Below, one piece after another: positions 40,220 through 52,131 of a stretch of 64,000 nt of DNA. Each line of letters starts with the position of its first letter. The stretch's first letter is position 1. The DNA is taken from the NCBI RefSeq assembly GCF_002933345.1, contig NZ_PDKR01000001.1:303680-367679 (forward strand). Direction: 5' to 3'. Below the pieces are notes generated by a model. The model was given only the letters and a program-made list of their open reading frames with translations. It did not search any database and was not told the origin of the DNA. A program made the translations under genes and the position numbers. Origin of the DNA: Candidatus Pantoea edessiphila. Lineage in GTDB: Bacteria > Pseudomonadota > Gammaproteobacteria > Enterobacterales > Enterobacteriaceae.

Positions 40220-42351
40220 TAACTGATACTTTCAGTGATATAACATTAGATTATCATGCTTTGAATGCTATGTTAAATCTATACGATACTTATGGTCGCA
40301 TTCAGTTCGAGAAGGACCATGAAGCAATTCGTCAATTTTTTATTCAGCATGTAAATCCTAATACTATATTTTTCGATTCAATAGCGGAAAGGTTAGAATA
40401 TTTAATCAAAGAAGGTTATTATGAAACTAGTATATTAAATCAATATCATTTCAAATTTATATGTAATTTTCATGCTGAAGCAGAAAATTGGGGATTCAAA
40501 TTTAAAACATTTCTTGGTGCATGGAAATATTATACTAGCTATACATTAAAAACTTTTGATGGTAAAAACTACCTAGAAAATTTTGAACAAAGAACTTGTA
40601 TGGTAGCATTAACTTTAGCAAAAGGTGATGAATTATTAGCTCATAATATATTGAAGGAAATACTGAGTGGTAGATTTCAACCAGCTACTCCAACATTTCT
40701 TAATTGTGGTAAAAAACAAAGAGGTGAGTTAGTTTCTTGTTTTTTATTACGTATTGAAGATAATATGGAATCTATCGGTCGATCAGTGAATTCAGCACTA
40801 CAACTATCTAAAAGAGGTGGTGGTGTATCTTTTTTGCTATCAAATTTACGTGAATTTGGTGCTCCAATAAAGCGAATAAAAAATCAATCTTCTGGAGTTA
40901 TTCCTGTAATGAAAATACTAGAAGATGCTTTTTCTTATGCTAATCAATTAGGAGCAAGACAAGGTGCAGGAGCAGTTTGGTTAAATGCACATCATCCTGA
41001 TATTTTCCGTTTTTTAGATACTAAACGTGAAAATGCTGATGAAAAAATACGTATCAAGACTTTGTCTTTAGGAGTAGTAATACCTGATATTACATTTAAA
41101 TTAGCAAAAGATAATAAACAAATGGCTCTATTTTCACCTTACGATATCAAAAAAATTTATGGACTTGCTTTTAGTGATATCAGTATTAGCGAAAGATATA
41201 ATGAAATGATTACTGATGACCGTATCCGTAAAAAATATGTACAGCCTAGAGATTTTTTTCAAACATTAGCGGAAATTCAGTTTGAATCAGGTTATCCTTA
41301 TATTATGTATGAAGACAGTGTCAATCGTAGCAACCCAATTTCTGGAAGAATAAATATGAGTAATTTATGTTCAGAAATATTACAAGTAAATAGTGCTAGT
41401 AAATTTAATAGTGATATAAGTTATAGTCATGTTGGTAAGGATATATCTTGTAATTTAGGTTCATTAAATATTGCATATACAATGGATTCAAAAAATTTAG
41501 AACACACTGTTGATGTAGCGATAAGAGCTTTAACTTCAGTTTCAATGATGAGTGAAATCAGTGCAGTTCCTTCAATAGCAAAAGGCAATAAAAAATCCCA
41601 TGCAATTGGATTAGGACAAATGAATTTACACGGTTATCTAGCACGGGAAGGGATTCAATATGGTTCTCCTGAAGCTCTAGATTTCACTAATATATATTTT
41701 TATTGTATTAATTATTATGTATTACTTACATCAAACCGTTTGGCTAAGGAATTTAAAACATCATTTGATGGTTTTTCAAAATCTATGTATGCTAATGGTG
41801 TTTATTTCGATAAATATCTAAAACGTAAATGGTATCCTTGTACTAAACGTGTAATAGAAATTTTTTCAGCAGCAAATATTAAATTACCTAAATATGAGGA
41901 TTGGTTGTCATTACGTGAAGAAATTATGAAGTATGGTTTATACAATCAAAATTTTCAGGCAATACCACCTACTGGATCAATATCATACATTAATAATGCA
42001 ACTTCAAGCATTCATCCCATTGTATCACGTATTGAAATTAGAAAAGAAGGTAAAACTGGAAGAGTTTATTATCCCGCACCATTTATGAATAATAATAACC
42101 TAGAATTATACAAGGACGCATATCAAATAGGTTATAAAGCCATTATTGATACGTATGCTGAGGCTACGCAGCATGTTGATCAAGGTTTGTCGTTAACATT
42201 ATTTTTTCGTGATGATATAACAACTCGTGATATAAATAAAGCACAAATTTATGCTTGGAAAAAAGGTATAAAAACACTTTATTACATTAGAATCAGACAA
42301 ACAACTATTCAAGGTACAGAAGTTAAAGGCTGTATCTCATGTACATTATAA
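40213..42351 (+). CDS. nrdE: Class Ib ribonucleoside-diphosphate reductase, alpha subunit
   Basis: Catalytic subunit making dNDPs from NDPs. [50 protein letters not shown] and NLGSLNIA are visible, and the C-terminal reducing pair is GCISC. Length 712 against 714. The initiation codon is TTG at 40213, overlapping nrdI; the next ATG would remove conserved DYHALNA. Without other RNR genes in view it could be the only dNTP source, but that cannot be decided here. Confidence 0.97.
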   Translation: MVITDTFSDITLDYHALNAMLNLYDTYGRIQFEKDHEAIRQFFIQHVNPNTIFFDSIAERLEYLIKEGYYETSILNQYHFKFICNFHAEAENWGFKFKTFLGAWKYYTSYTLKTFDGKNYLENFEQRTCMVALTLAKGDELLAHNILKEILSGRFQPATPTFLNCGKKQRGELVSCFLLRIEDNMESIGRSVNSALQLSKRGGGVSFLLSNLREFGAPIKRIKNQSSGVIPVMKILEDAFSYANQLGARQGAGAVWLNAHHPDIFRFLDTKRENADEKIRIKTLSLGVVIPDITFKLAKDNKQMALFSPYDIKKIYGLAFSDISISERYNEMITDDRIRKKYVQPRDFFQTLAEIQFESGYPYIMYEDSVNRSNPISGRINMSNLCSEILQVNSASKFNSDISYSHVGKDISCNLGSLNIAYTMDSKNLEHTVDVAIRALTSVSMMSEISAVPSIAKGNKKSHAIGLGQMNLHGYLAREGIQYGSPEALDFTNIYFYCINYYVLLTSNRLAKEFKTSFDGFSKSMYANGVYFDKYLKRKWYPCTKRVIEIFSAANIKLPKYEDWLSLREEIMKYGLYNQNFQAIPPTGSISYINNATSSIHPIVSRIEIRKEGKTGRVYYPAPFMNNNNLELYKDAYQIGYKAIIDTYAEATQHVDQGLSLTLFFRDDITTRDINKAQIYAWKKGIKTLYYIRIRQTTIQGTEVKGCISCTL

Positions 42352-42354
42352 TAG

Positions 42355-43320
<966 letters not shown>

Positions 43321-43647
43321 AAATAAAAACTAATCTATAAAATACTATTTATTATTCAATAGAAATATCCAAAAAGCAATTTTTAATTATTATTGCTACG
43401 TGTTATTTCAAAAAATTATGATTTTATTTTTATAAAAATATAAATTCAATTTTAGATAAAACTAAAAATTTCATTGAATTAAAATTCAAACAAAACCTGT
43501 TTAAAATTACTTTTTGTTATTTATTAATTAACTTAATTTAAAATTTCATATTTATACATTTCAAAATAGATAACACTATTTTTTATTCATGGTATTGTTT
43601 TGCTTATTTAAAATTAAATTTTATTAAACTAAGGTAATAAAATATAT
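43321..43647. other. 327-base spacer at a synteny breakpoint
   Basis: Separates nrdF (E. coli about 60 min) from purH (about 90 min). No gene, tRNA, strong hairpin or mobile-element relic is visible. It must hold the purHD promoter; I saw no PurR-type operator. Confidence 0.6.
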
Positions 43648-45237
43648 ATGCAAAAATATCCCATCCATTATGCATTAATTAGTGTTTCTGATAAAACTGG
43701 TATAATTGAATTTGCAAGAGAACTTGATAAGCGAAAAATTAGAATAATTTCTACTGGCGGAACTGCTAGTTTATTAATTCAGGCAGGGATACCAGTTATA
43801 GAAGTATCTAAATATACTGAATTTCCAGAAATGATGAATGGACGAGTTAAAACACTACATTCAAAAATATGTGGTGGTATTTTGTATCGTCGAGGTCAAG
43901 ACGATAAAATGATAAAAAAGTATGGAATATTTCCAATAGATATTGTAATAGTGAATTTTTATCCATTTAAACAATCAATTATTGATAAAAATTGTTTGTT
44001 ATCAGACGCAATAGAAAAAATAGATATAGGAGGTCCAACTATGGTATCTTCTGCAGCCAAAAATTATGAATTTGTAGCTGTTGTCGTAAGACATATCGAT
44101 TATAATTTTATTTTAGATGAATTGGATATTAATAAAAACTCATTAACACTAAATACTAGATTAGAATTAGCTGTTAAGGCTTTTAAATACCTGGCTATTT
44201 ATAATAACAATATTGCTAATTATTTTGATAATTTACAATTAAATATTAAAAATATTACAGAATATGAGCAGATAAATAGTTTACCACAAAAAATTAATAT
44301 TAATTTTATAAAAAAATATAATATGATATACGGAGAGAATAGCCATCAATCAGCTGCATTTTATATTCCAGAAAATATAGAAAACGAATGTTCATCCGAT
44401 TTATTAAAAGTTCAAGGAGGAATACTTTCTTATAATAATGCTATTGATATTGATACAGCTATAGAATGTTTAAAACAATTTAATGAACCTGCATGTGTAA
44501 TAGTTAAGCATTCAAACCCATGTGGCGTTGCAATAAGTGACTCAATAGCTTCTGCTTATAAACTTGCTTATAGCACAGATCCTATCTCAGCTTTTGGTGG
44601 TATTATTGCATTAAATCGTGAATTAGATCAATTAACAGTAGAGTTAATTATTAAATTTCAGTTTGTAGAAATAATAATAGCACCCTCTTTTAATGAAATG
44701 GCACTGAAATTTATTTCTAATAAGAAAAAGATTAAATTAATAATATACGATAAATTTAAAAAAAATTATTTTAATTTAGACTTTAAAAGTCTTAATATTG
44801 GATTATTAGTACAAGAACACAATTTAAAAACTATAGAAATAAACCAACTTAACATAGTTAGTAAAACCAAACCAAGTAAACAAGAAATAGCAGATGCAAT
44901 TTTTGGTTTGAAAGTATCTAAATTTGTTAAGTCTAATGCTATTGTTTGTGCTAAGAACAATACTACAATTGGGATTGGTGCCGGCCAGATGAGTCGTATC
45001 GATTCGGTGAAAATTGCTAGCCTTAAAGCAAATAATGCAGGGCTTAAAACAAAAAATTCTGTTATGGCTTCTGATGCTTTTTTTCCTTTCCGTGATGGTA
45101 TTGATATTGCAGCAGAAATGGGAATAAGTTGTATTATTCAACCAGGTGGTTCTATACGTGATAAAGAAGTAATTAAAGCAGCTGATGAACATCATATTTC
45201 AATGATCTTTACAAAGATACGTCATTTTCGTCATTAA
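43648..45237 (+). CDS. purH: Bifunctional AICAR transformylase / IMP cyclohydrolase
   Basis: Last two steps of IMP synthesis. The N-terminal cyclohydrolase has ISVSDKTGIIEFARELDKR, STGGTASLL and GRVKTLHSKICGGIL. The C-terminal transformylase has KYGENSHQSAAFY-like residues (YGENSHQSA), VKHSNPCGVAI with the catalytic Lys-His, and DAFFPFRDGID. Length 529 equals E. coli. purD follows after 20 bases, the purHD operon. Confidence 0.97.
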   Translation: MQKYPIHYALISVSDKTGIIEFARELDKRKIRIISTGGTASLLIQAGIPVIEVSKYTEFPEMMNGRVKTLHSKICGGILYRRGQDDKMIKKYGIFPIDIVIVNFYPFKQSIIDKNCLLSDAIEKIDIGGPTMVSSAAKNYEFVAVVVRHIDYNFILDELDINKNSLTLNTRLELAVKAFKYLAIYNNNIANYFDNLQLNIKNITEYEQINSLPQKININFIKKYNMIYGENSHQSAAFYIPENIENECSSDLLKVQGGILSYNNAIDIDTAIECLKQFNEPACVIVKHSNPCGVAISDSIASAYKLAYSTDPISAFGGIIALNRELDQLTVELIIKFQFVEIIIAPSFNEMALKFISNKKKIKLIIYDKFKKNYFNLDFKSLNIGLLVQEHNLKTIEINQLNIVSKTKPSKQEIADAIFGLKVSKFVKSNAIVCAKNNTTIGIGAGQMSRIDSVKIASLKANNAGLKTKNSVMASDAFFPFRDGIDIAAEMGISCIIQPGGSIRDKEVIKAADEHHISMIFTKIRHFRH

Positions 45238-45257
45238 TATGAATAAAGAAAATAAAA

Positions 45258-46523
45258 ATGAAAATTTTAATTATCGGCAATGGTGGACGTGAGCATGCAT
45301 TAGCATGGAAAGCAGCACAATCTCCACTAGCTGACATTGTATTTGTTGCTCCAGGTAATGCCGGTACTTTTTTAGAACCAGGTGTTCAAAATGTAGATAT
45401 TAGTTCTACTGATATAAATTCTCTGGTTAATTTTGCTTTAAAAGAGAAAATAGATTTAACAATTATAGGACCAGAAAAGCCTATTATTATGGGTATAGTT
45501 GATAAATTTCGTGATGTAGGATTAAATATTTTTGGTCCGACTAAATCTGCTTCTCAGATAGAAAGTTCAAAATTTTTTTGTAAAAAATTTTTATCACGTC
45601 ATAATATTTCTTCTGCAAATTACAAATATTTTACTGAAATAAAACCTGCAATATCTTATATTAATACAATACCATTACCTATTGTTATCAAAGCTGATGG
45701 TATAACAGGTGGTAAAGGTGTAATTATTTCAACAAATATTAAAGAAGCAGAAAATATAGTCAAAAATATGATACAAGGTAATTTATTTGGTGATGCAGGT
45801 AAACGTATTATAATTGAAGAATTTTTATATGGTGAAGAAGTTAGTTTTATTGTGATGGTTGATGGTAAAAATATATTACCTCTGGCTACGAGCCAAGATT
45901 ACAAACGTATTGGCAATAATGATACAGGCTTAAATACAGGAGGTATGGGATCTCGTTCACCAGCTTTATTAGTAACAGCTAAAATATATCAAAATATAAT
46001 GGATCTAATTATATACCCCACTATATTTGGTATGTTACTTGAAGACAATATGTATACTGGTTTTCTCTATGCTGGAATAATAATCAACGAATTAGGACAA
46101 CCGCAAGTGATAGAATTTAATTGTCGTTTAGGAGATCCTGAAACTCAATCACTTATGATTAGACTAAAATCTGATATTGTAGATCTTTGCTTTGCCGGAT
46201 GTAATAAGACTTTAAGTAAAAAATTTATAAATTGGGATAATCGTTATGCATTAAGTTTAGTGTTAACTTCGAAAGGCTATCCTAGTTATTATATAAATGA
46301 TGAAAAAATTTATGGTTTACCTAAAAAAAGTTTTTCTCATAGCAAAATATTTCATGCAGGAACAAGTTTAAATGGAAATCAATTTATTACTAACGGAGGT
46401 CGTGTTTTGTGTATAACCACTATTGATAGAAACACTAAAATGTTACAGAAACGTGCTTATAAAATAGCCAAATCAATTTATTGGAAAAACATTTATTATC
46501 GAAATGATATTGGATATTGCTAA
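45258..46523 (+). CDS. purD: Phosphoribosylamine-glycine ligase (GAR synthetase)
   Basis: ATP-grasp enzyme joining glycine to phosphoribosylamine. IGNGGREHALAWKAAQSP at the N-terminus, GPEKPI, ADGITGGKGV (usually ADGLAAGKGV) and EFNCRLGDPETQ are visible. Length 421 against 429; the end YYRNDIGYC lacks the E. coli tail after DIGW. Glycine comes from GlyA. It converges on hemE with 35 bases between stops; hupA and other genes between purD and hemE in E. coli are missing. Confidence 0.97.
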   Translation: MKILIIGNGGREHALAWKAAQSPLADIVFVAPGNAGTFLEPGVQNVDISSTDINSLVNFALKEKIDLTIIGPEKPIIMGIVDKFRDVGLNIFGPTKSASQIESSKFFCKKFLSRHNISSANYKYFTEIKPAISYINTIPLPIVIKADGITGGKGVIISTNIKEAENIVKNMIQGNLFGDAGKRIIIEEFLYGEEVSFIVMVDGKNILPLATSQDYKRIGNNDTGLNTGGMGSRSPALLVTAKIYQNIMDLIIYPTIFGMLLEDNMYTGFLYAGIIINELGQPQVIEFNCRLGDPETQSLMIRLKSDIVDLCFAGCNKTLSKKFINWDNRYALSLVLTSKGYPSYYINDEKIYGLPKKSFSHSKIFHAGTSLNGNQFITNGGRVLCITTIDRNTKMLQKRAYKIAKSIYWKNIYYRNDIGYC

Positions 46524-46558
46524 TATTTATTAACAAATACTTTCATTAAAGTAAATCG

Positions 46559-47626
46559 TTAATGCCATATACGTGAAAGCTTATGTACTGACTCAATAAA
46601 TATGCCTGCATTTTCTGGGGGTGTATCGCAATGTATACCATGACCTAAATTAAAAATATGACCACTACCTTTACCGAAACTTTTTAAAATTGTTTCTACT
46701 TCTTTTTCAATACGTAACGGAGAAGAATATAGTATTGAAGGATCCATATTTCCCTGAATTGCAACTTTATCACCAACACGACGCCTTGCATCACCGATAT
46801 TAATAGTCCAATCAATACCTAAAGCATCACAACCAATTTCTGCCATATCTTCTAACCATTGGTTACCACCTTTAGTAAACAAAACTATTGGTATATAACA
46901 ACCTTTGTTTGTACGAATTAAATTATCAATAATTTTATGTAAATAGTATAATGAAAATTCACGATAAGCAGACCAATTTAATATACCACCCCAAGTATCA
47001 AATAACATTACAGATTGTACACCAGCGCAAATTTGTGCATTCAGGTAGAGAATTATATTTTCTGTTAATTTATTTAATATTTTATGTAAAATGATTGGTT
47101 CAGAGTACATCAATTTTTTTATTTTATTAAAAACCTTACTACTACCTCCTTCTACCATATATGTTGCTAATGTCCAAGGACTTCCAGAAAAACCAAGTAA
47201 TGGAACTTCTCCTTTTAAATTTTTATGAATCATGCGAATTGTATTCATTACATAACTTAATTCTTGTTCGGGATCATGTACTGGTAAGCGATCAACATCA
47301 GCTTGACAAGTAATAGGATGTAAAAAAATAGGACCATTTTTTTCATCAAAATGAAGTCCAAGACCCATCGCATCTGGAATTATGAGTATGTCACTAAAAA
47401 CTATTGCTGCATCTAAATTATATCGACGCAAAGGTTGCAGTGTAATTTCACATGCTATATCAACATTTTTACAAAGTGATAAAAAATTATTAAATTTGGC
47501 ACGTATTTTTTTATATTCTGGTAAATATCTTCCAGCTTGCCTCATCATCCAAACTGGTGTTACATCTACTGGCTTACGCAATATAGCACGTAAATAACGA
47601 TCATTTTTTAAATTAAAAATATTCAT
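46559..47626 (-). CDS. hemE: Uroporphyrinogen decarboxylase
   Basis: Decarboxylates uroporphyrinogen III to coproporphyrinogen III in heme synthesis. Signatures [15 protein letters not shown] and [19 protein letters not shown] are present, with the catalytic Asp in [16 protein letters not shown] start at 47626 ([16 protein letters not shown]), aligning to the E. coli N-terminus; in-frame ATGs 15 and 24 bases upstream are possible and no start has a strong ribosome site. About 355 residues against 354. It shares orientation with rpoC but a long inverted repeat lies between them. Confidence 0.95.
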   Translation of the reverse strand: MNIFNLKNDRYLRAILRKPVDVTPVWMMRQAGRYLPEYKKIRAKFNNFLSLCKNVDIACEITLQPLRRYNLDAAIVFSDILIIPDAMGLGLHFDEKNGPIFLHPITCQADVDRLPVHDPEQELSYVMNTIRMIHKNLKGEVPLLGFSGSPWTLATYMVEGGSSKVFNKIKKLMYSEPIILHKILNKLTENIILYLNAQICAGVQSVMLFDTWGGILNWSAYREFSLYYLHKIIDNLIRTNKGCYIPIVLFTKGGNQWLEDMAEIGCDALGIDWTINIGDARRRVGDKVAIQGNMDPSILYSSPLRIEKEVETILKSFGKGSGHIFNLGHGIHCDTPPENAGIFIESVHKLSRIWH

Positions 47627-47670
47627 TTTTATTTCTTGCATTAAATACATTCTAGTATGGGTAATAGCTC

Positions 47671-47702
47671 AATATCATTACCAAAAAATTGGTAATGATA
47701 TT
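47671..47702. terminator. Terminator-like inverted repeat between rpoC and hemE
   Basis: AATATCATTACCAA (47671-47684) and its exact complement (47689-47702) form a perfect 14-bp stem with an A4 loop, 45 bases after the rpoC stop. No T-run follows on the minus strand, so it may act as an mRNA 3' stabiliser as much as a terminator of the rpoBC transcript. Confidence 0.6.
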
Positions 47703-47746
47703 ATATACATATATAAATAAATCTTTATATATTTATTATCTTTTTA

Positions 47747-50700
47747 TTAATTATCATAATTATTCAAATTAGCATTTAAAAGTTCAGCTAAATTAGCGGA
47801 AGCTTTATCAGCAGCTAGTTCTGATTTAGAAAAATCACTTTCATTATTAACTATCCTATTACTTATTCGATCCTTATGATATGAGTAGCCTGTACCTGCT
47901 GGAATAAGTCTACCAACTATAACATTTTCTTTTAATCCGCGTAGTTCATCATGTTTACCTGCAACAGATGCTTCAGTTAAAACACGTGTAGTTTCCTGAA
48001 AAGATGCTGCAGAAATAAATGATTCAGTAGCTAGTGAAGCTTTAGTCACACCAAGCAGTTCTCTCATATATTTTGTAGTATTTTTTCCTTTAGATCTTAA
48101 TATACGATTAGATATTCTAATTCTAGAAAATTCTACTTGTTCACCATCTAAAAATTCTGGGGAAGCGGTTTTTATAATTGTCGCTTTACGTAACATTTGA
48201 CGTACAATTACTTCAATATGTTTATCATTGATTTTTACACCTTGCAAACGATATACTTCTTGTACTTCATTAGTAATATAACGAGTAACAGCATAAATAC
48301 CGCGTAACCGTAAAATATCATGTGGAGACTCTGGACCATCAGAAATTACATCCCCTATGTCAACTCTTTCACCTTCAAATACATTCAATTGGCGCCATTT
48401 TGGTATCATTTCTTCATAAGGTTCACTTCCATCGATAGGAGTAATCATTAAACGTCTTTTCCCTTTAGTTTCTTTACCAAAGGAAATAATTCCACTAATT
48501 TCTGCTAGTATAGCTGGTTCTTTAGGACGACGAGCTTCAAATAAATCAGCAACACGAGGTAAGCCTCCTGTAATGTCTTTAGTACCACCTGATTCTTGAG
48601 GAACACGAGCTAATGTATCACCAGCACTTATTTTTACTCCATCTTCTAATTGTACAATTGCTTTTCCTGGCAAAAAATACTGTGCTGGAATATCAGTACC
48701 TAATATAAATATATCTTTGCCGTTATGATCAACAATTTTTAGTGAAGGACGTAAATCTTTACTACTACCAGTTCTTTCTGCGCTTTCTAAAACTACTAAA
48801 GAAGACAAACCTGTCAAATCATCTGTTTGTCTAGTTATTGTTTGACCGTCAATTATATCTATAAAACGAATGAAACCACCTATTTCAGTGATAACAGGCA
48901 TAGTATGAGGATCCCAATTAGCTACAATTTCCCCTGAAGTGACAAATTCATTATCTTCTTTTTCCATCACGGCTCCATAAGGAATTTTATAGCTTTCTTT
49001 GGTTCTGTTGAATTCATCAACTATTTTTAATTCAACATTACGAGATATAATGACTGCTTTACCTAAAGAATTGATTACAAATTTAGCATTATTTAATTTT
49101 ATTGTACCTTTATTTTTTATTCGAATACTAGATTCAGTTGCTGAACGTGATGCAGCACCTCCAATATGAAATGTACGCATTGTTAACTGTGTACCCGGTT
49201 CGCCAATTGATTGTGCAGCAATAACGCCAATTGCCTCACCTTTATTAACAAGATGACCTCTTGCTAAATCACGACCATAACAGTTAGCACATACACCAAA
49301 ATCAGTTTCACAACAAACAACTGAACGAACTTTAACGTTATCTATAGAATTTAATTCTAATACATCACACCAGTATTCATCAAGCAACGTATTGCGTGAT
49401 ATTAAAACATTATCAGTGCATGACATCATACCTGGCTTAAGTACATCAGCTGCAACTACTCTACCTAAAACACGCTCACGTAAGGGATCTTTGACATCTC
49501 CTCCTTCTATCACAGGATTCATCATTATACCTTCATAAGTACCACAATCATCTTCAGTAACCACTAGATCTTGCGCAACATCTACTAAACGACGAGTTAG
49601 ATAACCTGAATTTGCGGTTTTTAATGCTGTATCTGCTAAACCTTTACGAGCACCATGAGTTGAAATAAAATACTGAAGAACATTTAAACCCTCACGAAAA
49701 TTTGCAGTAATAGGAGTTTCAATAATAGATCCATCTGGTTTTGCCATTAAACCTCGCATTCCCGCTAATTGACGAATTTGAGCTGCAGAACCACGAGCAC
49801 CAGAATCAGCCATCATGAATATATTGTTAAAAGATGATTGTGTTTTTTCTTTGCCATCGGAATTAATAACATATTCTACAGAAAGATTTTCCATCATCGC
49901 TTTAGCAACTCTTTCATTAGCGGCAGCCCAAATATCAATCATCTTATTATACCTTTCTCCTACGGTAACCAATCCTGATTGAAATTGTTCTTGTATTTCA
50001 GCTACCTCTAATTCTGCTTCAGAAATTATTTCTAATTTTTTTTCAGGAATAACCATATCATCTATACCTACAGATACACCTGAACGAGCTGCATAAGCAA
50101 AACCAGAATACATAATTTGATCAGCAAAAATAACAGTAGATTTTAATCCTAAAATACGATAGCAAGTATTTAACATTTTAGAAATTGTTTTTTTACCTAG
50201 AACTTGATTAACCATAGAATATGGTAAACCTTTAGGTACAATCATCCAAAGAATTGCACGACCAATAGTAGTATCAATTATATTAGTTTTAGAAGTCAAT
50301 TCACCATTTTCACTTCTATCAAATTCAGAAATACGAACCTTAACACGCGCATGTAATTCAGCTTGTCCAGTTCGGTATAAATGCTCCGCTTCTTTTGGAC
50401 CAGTGAGCATCATACCCTCTCCTTTAGCATTTACTTTATCACGAGTCATATAATATAAACCTAAAACAACATCTTGAGAGGGAACAATAATTGGTTCTCC
50501 ATTTGCTGGGGATAAAATATTATTAGTAGACATCATTAAGGCTCGTGCTTCTAACTGAGCTTCTAATGTTAGAGGTACATGTACAGCCATTTGATCTCCA
50601 TCAAAATCAGCATTGTATGCTGCACACACTAATGGATGTAATTGGATGGCTTTACCTTCAACAAGAATTGGCTCAAAAGCTTGTATACCTAAACGATGTA

Positions 50701-51985
50701 ATGTTGGAGCTCTATTTAATAAAACAGGATGTTCACTAATTACATTATCAAGAATATCCCAGACAATAGCTTCTTCACGTTCAACCATCTTTTTTGCAGA
50801 TTTTATTGTAGTTGCCAATCCTTTTATTTCTAATTGTCCATAAATAAATGGCTTAAACAATTCTAAAGCCATTTTTTTTGGTAATCCACATTGATTTAAA
50901 CCAAGATATGGACCAACTGTAATTACAGAACGTCCGGAATAATCAACACGTTTACCTAATAAATTTTGACGAAAACGACCTTGTTTTCCTTTAATCATAT
51001 CAGCTAATGATTTTAATGGACGCTTATTGGAGCCAGTAATAGCACGTCCCCTTCGACCATTATCTAATAATGCATCTACTGCTTCTTGCAACATTCTTTT
51101 TTCATTTCTAACTATTATATCTGGAGCAGAAAGATCTAGTAATCTTTTTAATCTATTATTACGATTAATAACACGTCGGTAAAGATCATTTAAGTCTGAT
51201 GTAGCAAAACGACCCCCATCAAGAGGAACTAATGGACGAAGATCTGGCGGAAGAACAGGTAATACACTTAAAATCATCCATTCTGGTTTATTACCAGATT
51301 GAATAAAAGCTTCTAATAATTTAATTCTCTTGGTTAATTTTTTTCTTTTAGTTTCAGAATTAGTTTCATTAATTTCTTCACGTAATTGTTCACATTCTTG
51401 TTCTAATTCCATGTTTTTCAATAAATATTGAATTGCTTCTGCACCCATTTTTGCATCAAATTCATCACCGAATTCTTCTAATACATCAAGATATTGTTCT
51501 TCAGTTAATATTTGTCTCTTTTCAAGATTAGTCATACCACCTTCAACAACGACATAAGATTCAAAATATAATACCCTTTCTATATCTCGTAAAGGCATAT
51601 CTAATAATAATCCAATACGTGATGGTAAAGATTTTAAAAACCAAATGTGAGCTGTTGGCGATGCTAATTCTATGTGTCCCATACGTTCACGTCTAACTTT
51701 TGTTTGAGTAACTTCAACACCACATTTTTCGCAAATTACACCCCGGTGTTTTAATCTTTTATATTTACCACATAAGCATTCATAATCTTTTACTGGTCCA
51801 AAAATTCGAGCACAAAAAAGACCATCACGTTCTGGTTTAAAAGTACGATAATTTATAGTTTCTGGTTTTTTTACTTCACCAAAAGACCAAGAACGTATCA
51901 TATCTGGAGCAGCTAAAGAAATTTTGATAGCATCAAATTCTTCTTTTTTAGTTTGTGTTTTTAGAAACTTAAGTAAGTCTTTCAC
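47747..51985 (-). CDS. rpoC: RNA polymerase subunit beta'
   Basis: Largest core RNA polymerase subunit. The N-terminal zinc finger [19 protein letters not shown], the catalytic NADFDGDQM with three Asp, the second zinc site ([13 protein letters not shown]) and the trigger-loop area [10 protein letters not shown] are intact. Length 1,412 against 1,407. The start codon is GTG, as in E. coli. The gap to rpoB is 146 bases. The thi operon that lies between rpoC and hemE in E. coli is gone. Confidence 0.98.
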   Translation of the reverse strand: MKDLLKFLKTQTKKEEFDAIKISLAAPDMIRSWSFGEVKKPETINYRTFKPERDGLFCARIFGPVKDYECLCGKYKRLKHRGVICEKCGVEVTQTKVRRERMGHIELASPTAHIWFLKSLPSRIGLLLDMPLRDIERVLYFESYVVVEGGMTNLEKRQILTEEQYLDVLEEFGDEFDAKMGAEAIQYLLKNMELEQECEQLREEINETNSETKRKKLTKRIKLLEAFIQSGNKPEWMILSVLPVLPPDLRPLVPLDGGRFATSDLNDLYRRVINRNNRLKRLLDLSAPDIIVRNEKRMLQEAVDALLDNGRRGRAITGSNKRPLKSLADMIKGKQGRFRQNLLGKRVDYSGRSVITVGPYLGLNQCGLPKKMALELFKPFIYGQLEIKGLATTIKSAKKMVEREEAIVWDILDNVISEHPVLLNRAPTLHRLGIQAFEPILVEGKAIQLHPLVCAAYNADFDGDQMAVHVPLTLEAQLEARALMMSTNNILSPANGEPIIVPSQDVVLGLYYMTRDKVNAKGEGMMLTGPKEAEHLYRTGQAELHARVKVRISEFDRSENGELTSKTNIIDTTIGRAILWMIVPKGLPYSMVNQVLGKKTISKMLNTCYRILGLKSTVIFADQIMYSGFAYAARSGVSVGIDDMVIPEKKLEIISEAELEVAEIQEQFQSGLVTVGERYNKMIDIWAAANERVAKAMMENLSVEYVINSDGKEKTQSSFNNIFMMADSGARGSAAQIRQLAGMRGLMAKPDGSIIETPITANFREGLNVLQYFISTHGARKGLADTALKTANSGYLTRRLVDVAQDLVVTEDDCGTYEGIMMNPVIEGGDVKDPLRERVLGRVVAADVLKPGMMSCTDNVLISRNTLLDEYWCDVLELNSIDNVKVRSVVCCETDFGVCANCYGRDLARGHLVNKGEAIGVIAAQSIGEPGTQLTMRTFHIGGAASRSATESSIRIKNKGTIKLNNAKFVINSLGKAVIISRNVELKIVDEFNRTKESYKIPYGAVMEKEDNEFVTSGEIVANWDPHTMPVITEIGGFIRFIDIIDGQTITRQTDDLTGLSSLVVLESAERTGSSKDLRPSLKIVDHNGKDIFILGTDIPAQYFLPGKAIVQLEDGVKISAGDTLARVPQESGGTKDITGGLPRVADLFEARRPKEPAILAEISGIISFGKETKGKRRLMITPIDGSEPYEEMIPKWRQLNVFEGERVDIGDVISDGPESPHDILRLRGIYAVTRYITNEVQEVYRLQGVKINDKHIEVIVRQMLRKATIIKTASPEFLDGEQVEFSRIRISNRILRSKGKNTTKYMRELLGVTKASLATESFISAASFQETTRVLTEASVAGKHDELRGLKENVIVGRLIPAGTGYSYHKDRISNRIVNNESDFSKSELAADKASANLAELLNANLNNYDN

Positions 51986-52131
51986 GGATTATTTCTCGTC
52001 AGGAGTGAGATTATAGGAGTGTTTAAAATAAAATCGATTAAATACTCCATCAGTATTACGTAAACTGCACTTACATAATAGGCTATATTTATTAAGGAAC
52101 TAAGAAGCTTTAAAATATTATTTGCTATTTC

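Noticed and set aside
44824..45195. 123-codon open frame antisense to purH
   Set aside because: Lies wholly within a well-conserved purH coding region; Cys/Asn-rich product with no domain.
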